Source of the DNA: Hygrophila difformis
Lineage: Eukaryota; Streptophyta; Magnoliopsida; Lamiales; Acanthaceae
NCBI GenBank assembly: GCA_030278955.1
Contig: JAOANR010000011.1
Coordinates: 43,759,417-43,823,416 of the forward strand
Direction: 5' to 3'
DNA length: 64,000 nt
Both the position numbers and the translations under genes were made by a program. Each line of letters begins with the position of its first letter. Positions within the stretch are counted from its first letter, which is position 1. Shown here piece after piece: positions 1 to 11,834 of the stretch. Under the pieces are notes generated by a model. That model made no database searches. It was not told the origin of the DNA and saw only the letters and a program-made list of their open reading frames with translations.

Positions 1-1559
1 CCATCGTATCGTTTGGTGCACGATACAATTTTTCCTGAAGGCAACTGAATTCCTAAGTTAATCATTTTAGGTTTTGGCATCTCTAATTCAGGCAAGATTC
101 TAGAAGAGATAAACGAACAACTTGCTCCAGAATCGAATAAAACCTTAACAGGCACACTTAAAGCCGTAAATGTACCTGTTATCACATCCCCTTGAGTTGA
201 AAGATCTGCCTGATTAATAACATTGAGCCGCCCTATAGGTGCTCCATGGTTCCCTTGTTGGTTTCTATTTTGCTGAGGCCTCTGTCCTTGATTATTTCCG
301 TTTCGCACATCCTGATTATTTGGCTGAGTGGGGATATTGATAAGGTCATCTCTTTTTGTAATATTTTCAATGCGGGTCTTACACTCCTTCCTCATATGAC
401 CTTCTCGGCCACATCTATAACATGTACCCGGCTTGGGGCATCCCCTAGCCAAGTGGGGCTTGTTGCATTTTGGGCATTGTGGTATGTACCCTTCATGGTT
501 TCTAGTACCATTGTTGCCCCCTCCTTTGTTTCCCTGGACGGGTCGATTCTGCCCACCTCGAATATTGCCTTTATTGTTGCTGAGGTGGTTGTTGTTGCTG
601 CTGCTTCCTCGGTTGTCCCGAATCCTCTTGTCCTGTCCTTGGAACCCACGGCTAGACTCCCCGGCTTTTCTCTTCATCTGTTGTACACGAGAAACTGCGA
701 CAGCTCGATCGTAGATCGCTTGGAGGGTAGGATACTGAACTCCAGCCACCACTTCTCTAATGGAGAGGTTTAATCCCATTTCGAACTTCTGTGCCTTCTC
801 GGCATCGGTGGAGACTAACTTAGGAGCAAATCTGACTAACTCTTTGAATCTGACATAGTATTCTTGTACAGATTGTGCTCCTTGTCGTAACGATAGAAAC
901 TCTTCATACATTGCTGCTTTGGTACTCATCGGGTAAAACCTTTCTCTTAGAGCTTCTGTAAAGTTTTCCCATGTATACTCCTCATCATCATCTAGCTCTC
1001 TCTTCTGTAACTGCCACCAGTCATCTGCATCACCTCCTAAAAAGTACGAGGCTACAGTAATCTTCTGCTCATCTGGGCAACGAGTCGCTTCGAGTAGCTT
1101 GTTGAAACTTTTTATCCAATCCTCCAATTTAGTAGGGTCCTCCTGCCCATCATAACGAGGTGGTCTGTATTGGTTCACCACTGCTAGGTGATTGAGCTGG
1201 GCTTGAGGTGGCGGCACAGCTGCTGTGGCTTGATTAATTTGACCCTGACCCAAGGCAATGAGCATTTGCTCAATGATCCTTAGGCGATCATTGTCAAGCG
1301 AGTTTGGCGTGTTTCGATTCTGAGGGGTTTGGTTGTTGGGTGCTCCCTGATTAGGAGGTACCATGTTGTGTCCAATGCCCTGATTGTTGGTGATGTCAGG
1401 GTGATATATGTTGTGTGCAGGTGGTACAGCTTGTTGATTGGATACACCCGGTGCTGCTGGCACTTCGTGGTTAGTCATGTTCGGATTTTGGTGTGGCTCC
1501 ATGTTGTTGAGGGCATTAACACTTCGGAGGATTTTTCTAGTCCTTGCACGGGGTGCCAT
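1..1559 (-). CDS. Tekay gag-protease, 5' portion of the polyprotein (runs off the left edge)
   Basis: The frame opens at the ATG complementary to 1557-1559 and stays aligned, codon for codon, with residues 1-519 of the intact polyprotein at 42430-47220. It covers the low-complexity N-terminus ([10 protein letters not shown] start), the capsid-like retrotransposon gag domain (about residues 130-230), a CCHC nucleocapsid knuckle near residue 380 and the aspartic protease DSG motif near residue 476. Gag would form cytoplasmic virus-like particles and the protease would cut the polyprotein. By eye only scattered substitutions separate the two copies. RT, RNase H and integrase lie outside the window, so overall integrity cannot be judged. 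Confidence 0.9.
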   Translation of the reverse strand, partial: MAPRARTRKILRSVNALNNMEPHQNPNMTNHEVPAAPGVSNQQAVPPAHNIYHPDITNNQGIGHNMVPPNQGAPNNQTPQNRNTPNSLDNDRLRIIEQMLIALGQGQINQATAAVPPPQAQLNHLAVVNQYRPPRYDGQEDPTKLEDWIKSFNKLLEATRCPDEQKITVASYFLGGDADDWWQLQKRELDDDEEYTWENFTEALRERFYPMSTKAAMYEEFLSLRQGAQSVQEYYVRFKELVRFAPKLVSTDAEKAQKFEMGLNLSIREVVAGVQYPTLQAIYDRAVAVSRVQQMKRKAGESSRGFQGQDKRIRDNRGSSSNNNHLSNNKGNIRGGQNRPVQGNKGGGNNGTRNHEGYIPQCPKCNKPHLARGCPKPGTCYRCGREGHMRKECKTRIENITKRDDLINIPTQPNNQDVRNGNNQGQRPQQNRNQQGNHGAPIGRLNVINQADLSTQGDVITGTFTALSVPVKVLFDSGASCSFISSRILPELEMPKPKMINLGIQLPSGKIVSCTKRYD

Positions 1560-2234
1560 TCTGCTAAGGATGGTTAAGCAAGAGTGAGTTCAAGTCTAAG
1601 GGATGATTATGTCCTAAAACTCGATAGGTCATAGTATAAGGATGAGTTAACGCAGAAATGTCTAAGTTAGGAGTATGACTTTATTTAGAGATTAACCAGA
1701 AGGAATGAAATAACAAGATTTATTTCATAAATCTAGAGAATATTACAAGATAGAGAATTTAAAAAGAGCACTTATAATAAGGTCAAATGACTTAGTATAT
1801 CATAACAATATATTTTTTTTAAAAAATTTTTTATAAAAAATGATGCATGCTCATGAATGCATATGTCCCCACCCCAAAAATAATTTCAAAGTTTCAAAAT
1901 TTAACATAGCCCATATGGGCCTTTGAAAAATATTTTGCATATTTCTTTCTCAAAATGGACTTTTTTTTTATCCATAAACCGGAGTTAAACTGTCGCATCC
2001 CTTAGTCAAGCTCGCCTTGTTGCTAACTTAACCAAGAAATGCTAAGATTAGAGGGTACCGCCTTCTAAGTAATTTGCCAACTAGTTAAAATATAGAGCTA
2101 CAAAGTTGATTCCCAGGAAAGACTGGTAGAGCCACCGGCTGACGGGCAATCTTTAAAAACCAGACTCCTTAGACAGAATCAGCTCATGCAGTTCTATATT
2201 TAACAGTTTACAAATACTTAGAGTTTAAAAATAC

Positions 2235-2246
2235 GCTCTGATACCA
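2235..2246 (-). other. Primer-binding site (tRNA-iMet) of the left Tekay element
   Basis: Minus-strand TGGTATCAGAGC, three nucleotides inside the LTR end, is the usual plant initiator-methionine tRNA primer site for minus-strand cDNA synthesis. Confidence 0.9.
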
Positions 2247-2249
2247 CTC

Positions 2250-5200
2250 TGTAACACCCCGAAATTCATCCTCATAAGGTTTCAGAATGTTACCGCCACA
2301 CTTGTCAGTCAGGCTCGCCCTTTGGCTAACTTAATTGACAAGTGCTACGGCTAAATATCTTCACATATAAATTTTTGTAATATGGACTTTAAAAATTATT
2401 GCCAATTTTATAAAATATAGTCATAAGAAAATTTAAAGTACTTAATACCAAAGCCATTGTTCTTTCTCACGCGGAAGCATAAACTAAAGGCAAAATATAA
2501 GACATTAATAATTAAAAGTACGTGGTTCCTTAAAGCAACAATCTTTTTGATGAAAGGTAATCCCATCCCCAAATGCTCATGTCATGAGATGCAGTTCACA
2601 TGTCAGCTCCAATATCTGTAAAAAGATAACACAACAACTTTTTATCAGTACAATGGTACTGAGTAAGTCAACCCGCTCCACTTTAAGAAGTGGATTTTAA
2701 AATAATGGTTGACACTCATTAAAAAAAATAATTTTTCACTTTTTCTTTTAAAAATGATCACACACATTACCTTTAACAAAATAAATAACTTTCATTCTTA
2801 CCATTGTAGCAACTATGCACAAGAGGACACCATTTTCCATATATCGTATCATATCATATCATATCATATCGATCATAAGTCATGATCAGCATGCAGCGGA
2901 CTCATATACAGACACACTCCGGAGCCTTGGGTAACCCATCACGGATACACCCAAGAGTATAGACTCATACATGCAACAATGCCGTTTTGGCACAATTTAT
3001 CAACAATGCCGTCTTGGCATATTTAGAGGGGGAGGCCCCGCAAGACACATCCCTAGTGCATTAGCCCTCTATCAAGTATGACATCTTACTCAAGTTAATA
3101 GTGCACAATGGATTTAAAAGAGTTTTTCACAATTTTTCCACATAATATCCTCTTTAAAAGAGTTTTCAACAATTTCACGGGAGTAACCTCATAACAAGGG
3201 CATTCAATAATGCCAAATATCATTTCAACATTTAACTCCCATATCAATATCTCATAGATATGAAAATATCATTTCATGGATCTCAAAATCCAACAATTTC
3301 TCATTTGGACCAAATATCAAGTCCAATGTCGCAGTTTACGCCAAGTCAGTTTAAAAATTCATATGAAAGGCGATTGCTTTGAAATTTAAACTGTAGATAC
3401 TCAACACATAGTTGAACAAGTTTCATGTTTGACACTTTTCAAAATAAGGTATGGAAATAGTTCAAAAATTGAGTTCTTTTCAGAACATGTATTCTGTCAG
3501 AAATTCAATGGTGACTCTATAATTTTCAACAGGTTTTAAAAATAGTAATTTGCGACCAAAAATTCTAAAATTTTACTACAAGGTAGATAACATATAGATA
3601 AATATTTCTCATGAATAAACCATTTAGGTTTGAAACACTTAAGACCTTCAAAAATGAGGATTTCAGAAACACTATCATTTCTTAGATTTCAACAAAAAGA
3701 GATTTCGACCTTTCGATAAAGCGGATCCCATAACTTTTTCATATGAGTTCTAAAAATTATAAAAGTTTCCAGAAATATACTCAACTCAATAAGGAACAAG
3801 TTTTATGAAGGAACCTTTGAGGTATAATGAACCAAAATATTTTAAAAAGATGGATCATTACGTAAACGAAAAACGGACAGATTTTGGTATAATGAGGGAA
3901 TTCTAATTTTGTACTCTTAAAACATGGATGAGGATCTCCAAACTTAAAGAGAGAGTGTTAACTTACAGAATAGATGTATAAGACCAAGGAGATTCAAAGA
4001 TAATGGCCGTTATAACACAAGATTCGCACCACAAATTACGGGTTTCGCTGAAATTCGACAAATAGAGGGAAATCAATTTATAGTATAAAAATAAAAGATT
4101 TAGATCTCTAAGATACAAGTTTCAAGGATGATATCTTACTAACCAAGTGTTGAGAAGAATTAGAACTCTTAGAATGATGAAGGTTGCCAAGCCTACAAGA
4201 CTCCACAATCCTTAAGATATGCTCACTATGTGGGAGAACTTTGAAGAATAAAATGGGTAGTGAATTTGGCTAATGAGATGGATGAGATTGGTGTGTTTGA
4301 AGGCTAGAAACTCCCTCTATTTATAGGCTAAGATTTGAACAATTGAACATGACACATTGTGAGAGTGATTACAACCTCACCAATCATCCAATTAAGTGTG
4401 TCTTGAGCAATAATGGTTAGAGTATTTGTATCCACTCATTTGGTCCTTATAGCCTAACAAAGAGGCTATTAATTTGGGAGGCTATTAATTTTGTCCATCA
4501 TGTTGTCTATTAACATAATGGTTTGCCTATTATGGAGGCTATTAATCTTGGTGGGTTCAAGAGATAATTGATCACCTTTCTTTGCTAGCCATTCATCCAA
4601 GACACTTGTTAATCATGTTGATTTTTCATCTATTTGTTGAGGAAGAAAATTTCTTGCAATTGCTTTTTAACCTTATATTTGTGTAAGTAGTGTATCATGA
4701 AAATGATTGAAGTATTAGCTTGTCTAGAAAAATCATTATTCTTGCCATTATTTAGTGGCATGCATTTATACTCAATGAGTTGGATATGATAATATAATAT
4801 TTATTTATTTATTTCAAGTATTGTATTTATATTAATGTGCTTTCAAAAAGATAATAATAATATACTTGCATGGTTTTATTTTATTCATAACAATACTCAA
4901 ACCACAAAGTCTTCATGTCATCATCAAATAAAAATTATAATCTATGAATATATTTTCTTATATATAAAAGTTAATTCTCATAGATTCACATAAAAACTCA
5001 TACTTTTATTTTTATAAAAATTTATTGGTACTTAAAATATTCACATACTATCCTCATAAAAATTTTCAAGACCAATGTGTATATATATAAAAACTTATAT
5101 ATATAATTTAAACAATAGATTTAAAAACTATATAATTCTATTACCCTTGATATTGAAATTCATATTTCTTTTGGAAAAGACAAATTTACATATATAGTTT

Positions 5201-5318
5201 TTCAAGTGTTGTTTTGTAGAAAAAAAAATATACTAATTCTTTAAGCAAGTGATTAAATATTTAATAAAAGTCTCTTTAGTGAATTACAATTATTTCGGGT
5301 AATTTCTATGGTATTACA
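2250..5318 (-). repeat. 5' LTR of the left Tekay element (short-type LTR)
   Basis: On the minus strand it starts TGTAATACC and ends GGTGTTACA, the canonical TG...CA termini, 3069 bp. Its sequence recurs as the solo LTR 6695-10468 and inside both LTRs of the element at 38493-50478. It carries an ATATG-type microsatellite near 2850-2870 and the same TATAAATA promoter motif as its sisters. It contains no gene; short open frames in it are noise. Confidence 0.92.
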
Positions 5319-6694
5319 GAAACAGGAGGTGGACGAGGCTATAACAGGAGAAGATGTGGATCGGGCTCTACACTCCATGCGTTCCTTGGCGGCTCCTGGA
5401 CCGGATGGCTTTCTAGCTGGTTTTTTCAAGACATATTGGGAACTATTACGGCCACGGGTGGTGGAGATGGTACTCACGGTTGTGGCCACTCATCGCCTCT
5501 CCAATGATTTCGCCCACGCCTATGTATGCTTGCTACCAAAGGTTGACATGCCTATGACTATTCAACAGTTTAGGCCTTTAACTTTGTGCAATGTGACCTT
5601 CAAACTAATTACGAAGGTGCTGGTGAATCGGTTGCGACCCATACTTTGTGATATTATAAGCCCGTTTCAATCAGCTTTCCTTCCAGGTAGGGGCACAGTG
5701 GATAATGGTGTGTTTCTACAAGAGATTGTATCTTCATTAGAAAGTCCTCGAGGCATGAGCCGGGCGGATGTATTCAAAATTGATCTTACAAAGGCTTTTG
5801 ATACAGTGTCCTGGGAATTTTTGGACTTATGCCTCCAAGAACTTGATCTACCTAGGGGATGCCGGGAGCTGATTATGGAATGTGTCTCATCGTCGAGTTT
5901 TTCCCTGCTCTGGAATGGTTCACCTGTGGGGAACATCAAAGCTCATAGAGGGTTGAGGCAGGGAGACCCTCTGTCGCCATACTTATTTGTTATTGTAATG
6001 GAGAAACTTTCTCGAGCTATACTTGAAGCAGTGGAGACAGGTGATTGGCAGCCGCTGGTTCTTAGCCGTGGAGGTCCAGAAATTTCTCATCTCATGTTTG
6101 CCGATGACGTTATCCTTTGTTCTATGTTACATGAGGGCAGCATCATGGCGGTGGCGGATGTACTCAGACGATTTGGATCTCTGGCTCAAGGCAGCTATTG
6201 ATTTATGGGGTAGGAAGTTCCTGGCATATTTATGGGTGGTATGGTGTGAGTGCAACAAGAGGCTATTCCGGGGCCAAGTTACTCATCTATCTACATTGAG
6301 TTACAAGGCCGAATTTCTTCGACGAGCATTGGATAGGGCTGCTACTCGTCGGGTCACGCAGCGCATAAGTCGTCAGGTAAAATGGAGGGATGCCGAGGGG
6401 ACTGGATTATTTCTCCACACTGACGGGTGTGTGCTTCAAAATCCTCATCGTTCGGGTTGTGGCGCGGTCATTCGCCGGCATGACGGTACTTGGGTGAATG
6501 CCTGTAGTGGTCAGTTGGGGCCTAGAAAGATTTTAGAGGTGGAACTTATGGCGGTCTGGTGGGGACTAAAGATGGCGAGGCACCTTGGAGTTCTAATCTC
6601 GGTCTGTTATGTTGACTCCTTGGAGGTGGTCCGTTTCATTAAGGGGAACCTCACTATGCGACACATGCTTTGGCCTTTGGTGTCAGATGTTTGA
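5319..6694 (+). pseudogene. L1-type LINE ORF2 fragment: reverse transcriptase joined to RNase H, internally deleted
   Basis: Two overlapping frames. The first (to about 6200) is a non-LTR reverse transcriptase: AAPGPDGF, the FQSAFLPGR block, KAFDTVSW (catalytic Asp), GLRQGDPLSPYLF and FADD (catalytic Asp pair). The second (from about 6165 to 6694) carries the end of the linker and a plant-type RNase H domain (TDGCV, ELMAVWWGL). The thumb, most of the connection region and the zinc-knuckle segment normally between them are missing, so an internal deletion fused the two in different frames near 6165-6195. The 5' end is cut at 5319 by the left Tekay element, and the frame stops at 6692-6694 (TGA) just before a solo LTR. 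Non-functional. Confidence 0.88.
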
Positions 6695-9600
6695 TGTAAC
6701 ACCCCGAAATTCATTCTCATAAGGTTTCAGAATGTTACCGCCACACTTGTCAGTCAGGCTCGCCCTTTGGCTAATTTAATTGACAAGTGCTACGGCTAAA
6801 TATAAATTTTTTTAGTATGAACTTTAAAAATAATTGTCAATTTTATAAAATATAGACATAAGAAAATTTAAAGTACTTAATACCTGAGTCATTGTTCTTT
6901 CTCACACAGAAGCATAAACTAAGGGCAATATATAGGACATTAATATTTAACAGTACGAGGTTCCTTAAAACAACAATCTTTTGATTAAAGGTAATCACAT
7001 CCCCAAATGCTCATGTCATGAGATGCAATTCATATGTTAGATCCAATATCTGTAAAAAGATAACGCAACAACTTTTTATCAGTACAATGGTACTGAGTAA
7101 GTCAACCCGCTCCACTTTAAGAAGTGGGTTTTAAAATAGTGGTTGACACTCAAAATAACAATAATAATTTTCACTTTTTCTTTTAAAATGATCACACACA
7201 TTACCTTTAACAAAATAAATAACTTTCATTCTTACCATTGTAGCAACTATGCACAAGAGGACACCATTTTCCATATATCATATCATATCATATCGATCAT
7301 AAGTCATGATCAGCATGCAGCAGACTCATATACAGACACACTCCGGAGCCTTGGGTAACCCATCACGGATACACCCAAGAGTATAGACTCATACATGCAA
7401 CAACGCCGTTTTGGCACAATTTATCAACAATGCCTTCTTGGCATATTTAGAGGGGAGGCCCCGCAAGTCACATCCCTAGTGCATTAGCCCTCTATCAAGT
7501 ATGGAATCTTACTCAAGTTAATAGTGCACAATGGATTTAAAAGAGTTTTCCATAATTTTCCACATAATATCCTCTTTAAAAGAGTTTTCAACAATATCAA
7601 GGAAGTAACCTCATAACAAGGGCATTTAATAATGCCAAATATCATTTCAACATTTAACTCCCAATATCTCATAAATATGAAAATATCATTTCATGGATAT
7701 CAAAATCCAACAATTTCTCATTTGGACCAAAAAATCAAGTCCAACATCGCAGTTTACGCCAAGTCAGTTTAAAAATTCATATGAAAGGCGATTGCTATGA
7801 AATTTAAATTGTAGTCAACACATAGTTGAACAAGTTTTAGGGATGTAAACGGGTAGGGTAGGGTACGGGTAGACCACCTCCACTCACTACCCGAAATATA
7901 AGTATTCTACCCTTACCCTACCCTATTACCCTAAAATTAAATATCGGGTAGGATTCGGGTAATACACATCGGGTATGCGGATTATCCGCGGGTAAACGGG
8001 TACCCGAAATCTTAAACATTATATAGTTAACCGACTCTACCCGACCCAACTTTAATAAAGAAAAAACTTATTTTTCACCATAAAAAAATAAATAAACCCT
8101 TCATTATTGCACGAGAACAAAATTTAAAAGAATATTTAAAAGAAACCGCTAAAGCAACATAAATAAATACTGTAATATTTAAGAATATTCAGTAAAAAAT
8201 TCATAAATCTTTTACTGCCAAATCTCAAAGGTTAATAATTTGAAATATAAAAATAAATAAATAAATAAACAAACATATAAATATATCTCAAGATATAATA
8301 TAAATTAAATATATATATAAGTATATATAGATAAGTAAATATATACATATATATATATATTTAATCGGGTAATCGGGTAGGGTAATCGGGTAATATATGA
8401 AATCCGTACCCTACCCGCATCCGATATGATTTATTTCGGTTCGGGTAATACCCTACCCGATTACCCGATTATCTCTACCCTACCCTACCCGATACCCGAT
8501 TACCCGACGGGTTACCCGACCCTACGGGTAAAGTTGACATCTCTAACAAGTTTCATGTTTTACACTTTTCAAAATAAGGTATGGAAACATTTCAAAAATT
8601 GAGTTCTTTTCAGAACATGTATTCTGCCAGAAGTTCAATAGTGACTCTGTAATTTTCAACAGGTTTTAAAAATAGTAATTCGCGATTGAAAATTCTAAAA
8701 TTTTACCACAAGGTAGATAACACATAGATAAATATTTTTCATCAAGAAACCATTTGGCTTTGAGACACTTAAGACCTTCAAAAATGTGGATTTCAGAAAA
8801 CAATATCATTTCTTAGATTTCGACCTTTCGATAAAGCGGATCCCATAACTTTTTCATACGATTTCTAAAAATTATAAAATTTTCCAAAAAGATACTCAAC
8901 TCAATAAGAAACAAGTTTTATGAAGGAACCTTTGAGGGATATTGAACCAAAATAGTTTAAAAAGATGGATCTTTACGTAAACGAAAAACTGACAGATTTT
9001 GGTATAATGTGGGAATTCTAATTTTGTATTCTTAAAACATGGATTGAGATCTCCAAAACTTAAAGTAGAGAGTGTTAACTTACTGAATGGATGTATAAGA
9101 GCAAGGAGATTCAAAGATAATGGCCGTTATAACACAAGATTCGCACCATAAATTACCTGTTTCGCTGAAATTCGACAAATAGGGGGGAAATCAATTTATA
9201 ATATAAAAATAAAATATTTAGATCTCTAAGATACAAGTTTACAAGGAGGATATCTTACTAACCAAGTGTTGAGAAGAGTTAGAACTCTTAGAATGATGAA
9301 GATTGACAAGCCTACAAGACTCCACAATCCTTAAGATATGCTCACTATGTGGGAGAACTTTAAAGAATAAAATGGGTAGTGAATTTGACTAATGAGATGG
9401 ATGAGATTGGTGTGTTTGAAGGCTAGAAACTCCCTCTATTTATAGGCTAAGATTTGAACAATTGAACATGACACATTGTGAGAGTGATTACAACCTCACC
9501 AATCATCCAATTAAGTGTGTCTTGAGCAATAATGGTTAGAGTATTTGTATCCACTCATTTAGTCCTTATAGCCTAACAATGAGGCTATTAATTTGGGAGG

Positions 9601-10468
9601 CTATTAATTTTGTCCATCATGTTGTCTATTAACATAATGGTTTGCCTATTATGGAGGCTATTAATCTTGGTGAGTTCAAGAGATAATTGATCACCTTTCT
9701 TTGCTAGCCATTCATCCAAGACACTTGTTAATCATGTTGATTTTTTTTTAATCTATTTGTTTAGGAAGAAAATTTTTTGCAATTGCTTTTAACCTCATAT
9801 TTGTGTAAGTAGTGTATCATGAAAATGATTGAAGTATTAGCTTGTCTAGAAAAATCATTATTCTTGCCATTATTTAGTGTCATGCATTTATACTCAATGA
9901 GTTGGATATGATAATATAATATTTATTTATTTATTTCAAGTATTGTATTTATATTAATGTGCTTTCAAAAAGATAATAATAATATACTTGCATGGTTTTA
10001 TTTTATTCACAATAATACTCAAACCACAAAGTCTTCATGTCATCATTAAATAAAAATTATAATCTATGAATATATTTTCTTATATATAAAAGTTAATTCT
10101 TATAGATTCACATAAAAACTCATATTTTTATTTTTATAAAAATTTATTCCATAATGAATATCAAAATACTTAAAATATTCACATACTATCCTCATAATAA
10201 TTTTCAAGACCAATGTGTATATATATAAAAACTTATATATATAATTTAAATAATAGATTTAAAAAATATTCCATAAACTATATAATTCTATTACCTTGAT
10301 ATTGAAATTCATATTTCTTTTGGAAATGACAAATTTACATATATAATTTTACAAGTGTTGTTTTATAAAAGAAATCAGTATACTAATTCTTTAAGCAAGT
10401 GTTTAAATATTTAATAAAAGTCTACTTAATGAATTAAAATTATTTCTGGTAATTTATATGGTATTACA
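6695..10468 (-). mobile_element. Tekay solo LTR inserted in the LINE
   Basis: TGTAACACC at the left and GGTATTACA at the right match the LTR of the flanking Tekay element. A perfect 5-bp target duplication TTTGA (6690-6694 and 10469-10473) flanks it and no internal region remains, so this is a solo LTR left by LTR-LTR recombination. Without the 716 bp added by the hAT-like MITE and its duplication it is about 3058 bp. It is more diverged from the other copies than they are from each other. It holds no gene. Confidence 0.92.
7838..8545. mobile_element. hAT-like MITE inside the solo LTR
   Basis: Comparison with the uninterrupted LTR (around 3410) places the insertion exactly. An 8-bp duplication ACAAGTTT occurs at 7830-7837 and 8546-8553. 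The 708-bp insert starts TAGGGATGTAAACGGGTAGG and ends with the imperfect inverse GTTGACATCTCTA. Both ends are rich in GGGTA/TACCC motifs that extend the inverted repeat, and the middle is AT-rich with TA-type microsatellites. No coding capacity. Terminal repeat form and 8-bp duplication point to the hAT superfamily. Confidence 0.88.
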
Positions 10469-10750
10469 TTTGAGAAGAGTTAGGGCGCATGACTGGGTGT
10501 GTAGTTCAACACATTTACAGAGAAGAGAATCAACTGGCGGATGCTTTAGCTTCTTTGGCTGCCAGAGAGGTTGAATTCTTCACTACTTGGGCGTTTCCAC
10601 CGGATGCAGTGAAGACCTTTGTCGACATGGATACAAGCGGCGAGGTCTACCTCAGGGGTTTATTGTTGATCTTCCTGTTATTTTCTTTCTTTATTTTTAT
10701 TTTTTCTTTCTGCATGTTTGCTTGCCTTTTCAGACTGTGTCACCAAAAAA
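10469..10750 (+). pseudogene. LINE RNase H tail and 3' end, continuation of 5319-6694
   Basis: Downstream of the solo LTR the LINE frame resumes: HIYREENQLADALASLAA is the C-terminal block of the plant LINE RNase H domain, with its catalytic Asp. Removing the LTR and one TTTGA copy joins the two halves in the same frame apart from one TGA. After the domain come a T-rich 3' stretch and an A-run at about 10743-10750, taken as the LINE 3' end. The LINE's own target duplication cannot be found because its 5' end is outside the window. Confidence 0.82.
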
Positions 10751-11136
10751 AATGTATCTTTCAGATTTAACCAAAAAAGTACTATCTTTTAGACAATAAG
10801 TAAATTTGAACATGATTCCTGCTATGGGCTCACTTTTATAATTGCCTCACAATAAATTAATACTACCCCGTCTTATTAAAAACGCTACATTGGCCTTTGC
10901 CAGTGTACATTTTACACGATTAATAACTTAAATTGTGAACAAGTAAAAATTTTAAAAATTTGATATTCTAAAACGGTTTAGGGTACTACCAAAGATTTTG
11001 GTAGTACATCAAGGCATCTAATCTAAACCATTAAAAATAATCTAATGATTGTAATTTAAAAATGGTATAATTGTCAAAAATTAAAATAAATATATATTTA
11101 GTAAGACGATTATTAACCAACATTATTAAAGTTTTA
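10751..11136. other. Intergenic, with a decayed Stowaway-like MITE piece
   Basis: No gene seen. From about 10862 the sequence (CTACCCCGTCTTATT, then an AAGTAAAAATT block) resembles the internal part of the MITE family at 59708-59942, but a matching right terminus is not recognisable. Confidence 0.4.
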
Positions 11137-11149
11137 ATGATTTGTATCA

Positions 11150-11678
11150 AGGTTGTTAAGATCGGGATCCTATATGGGATCGTTTTTCTCTTTGCAAGAT
11201 CGGGATCGTAGGATCGAATCGGGATCCTAAGATCTTATGAAATTGCAATAATGGATAAATTCAATTATGCATACTAACAAATAAAAGCATTATTTTGTGT
11301 GTTTATGAATCTTGCAAGTTAATTAATACAATACAGTATAAAAACATTACAATCAAATATAAAATATTTCCACATACATACATATTATGTTTTTTTACAC
11401 ATCATACATAAAGAATACAAGCTCTTAGGTTTAAAATTAAAAGAAACAAGTTACTTTGATATCAAATAATAAAATACTACAAAAAAATTTTGCGTTTAAG
11501 AGTGTAAGATCATAAGATCGTAGAAGCGTTTAAGGGAGTATAACCATAAGATCGTGACATTCTACTATCAGGATCGGGATCTTACTAATTTAAGATCCTA
11601 CAATGATCGGGATCGTTTTAGATAGGTGTGATCGTAAAATCGTAAGATCCTAAGATCAGGATCGGGATCTTAACAACT
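11150..11678. mobile_element. Non-autonomous TIR element rich in GGGATCG motifs
   Basis: Left end AGGTTGTTAAGATCGGGATC and right end GATCTTAACAACT are inverted repeats with one extra base on the left. Both subterminal regions are packed with GATCGGGATC and TAAGATC variants in opposite orientation. A perfect 13-bp direct repeat ATGATTTGTATCA flanks the 529-bp unit (11137-11149 and 11679-11691). No coding capacity. The superfamily is uncertain: 13 bp exceeds the usual 8 bp (hAT) or 9-11 bp (Mutator), so part of the match may be chance. Confidence 0.75.
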
Positions 11679-11834
11679 ATGATTTGTATCATTAAATAGA
11701 TATTAACAAATTTGCAACTTATCAATTTCAATTTCAAATGAAAAAAGCTTGAGAAATATGTAATTTCAATATGTTATATAAAACATAATAATGAGACATC
11801 AACCACATGCATAGGTCATTGAAATAAACATTAT

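Larger units (their letters stand above)
1..5318 (-). mobile_element. Ty3/gypsy Tekay-lineage element, 5' part only
   Basis: Reading right to left, the element shows a 3.07-kb LTR (5318-2250), a 3-nt spacer, an initiator-Met primer-binding site, a leader of about 675 nt (2234-1560) with no convincing gene, and the start of a gag-pol frame that leaves the window. The internal part is collinear without indels and nearly identical to the complete element at 38493-50478. The right end abuts LINE sequence at 5319, so the element interrupts that LINE. The target duplication cannot be checked because the 3' LTR lies outside. Unlike its sister copy, its LTR begins at TGTAATACC, without the 153-bp extension seen there. 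Confidence 0.93.

Noticed and set aside
392..773. Short frames in 246-773 and mirrored at 43216-43743
   Set aside because: They are antisense or off-frame shadows of the Tekay gag zinc-knuckle region, conserved only because the two element copies are nearly identical.
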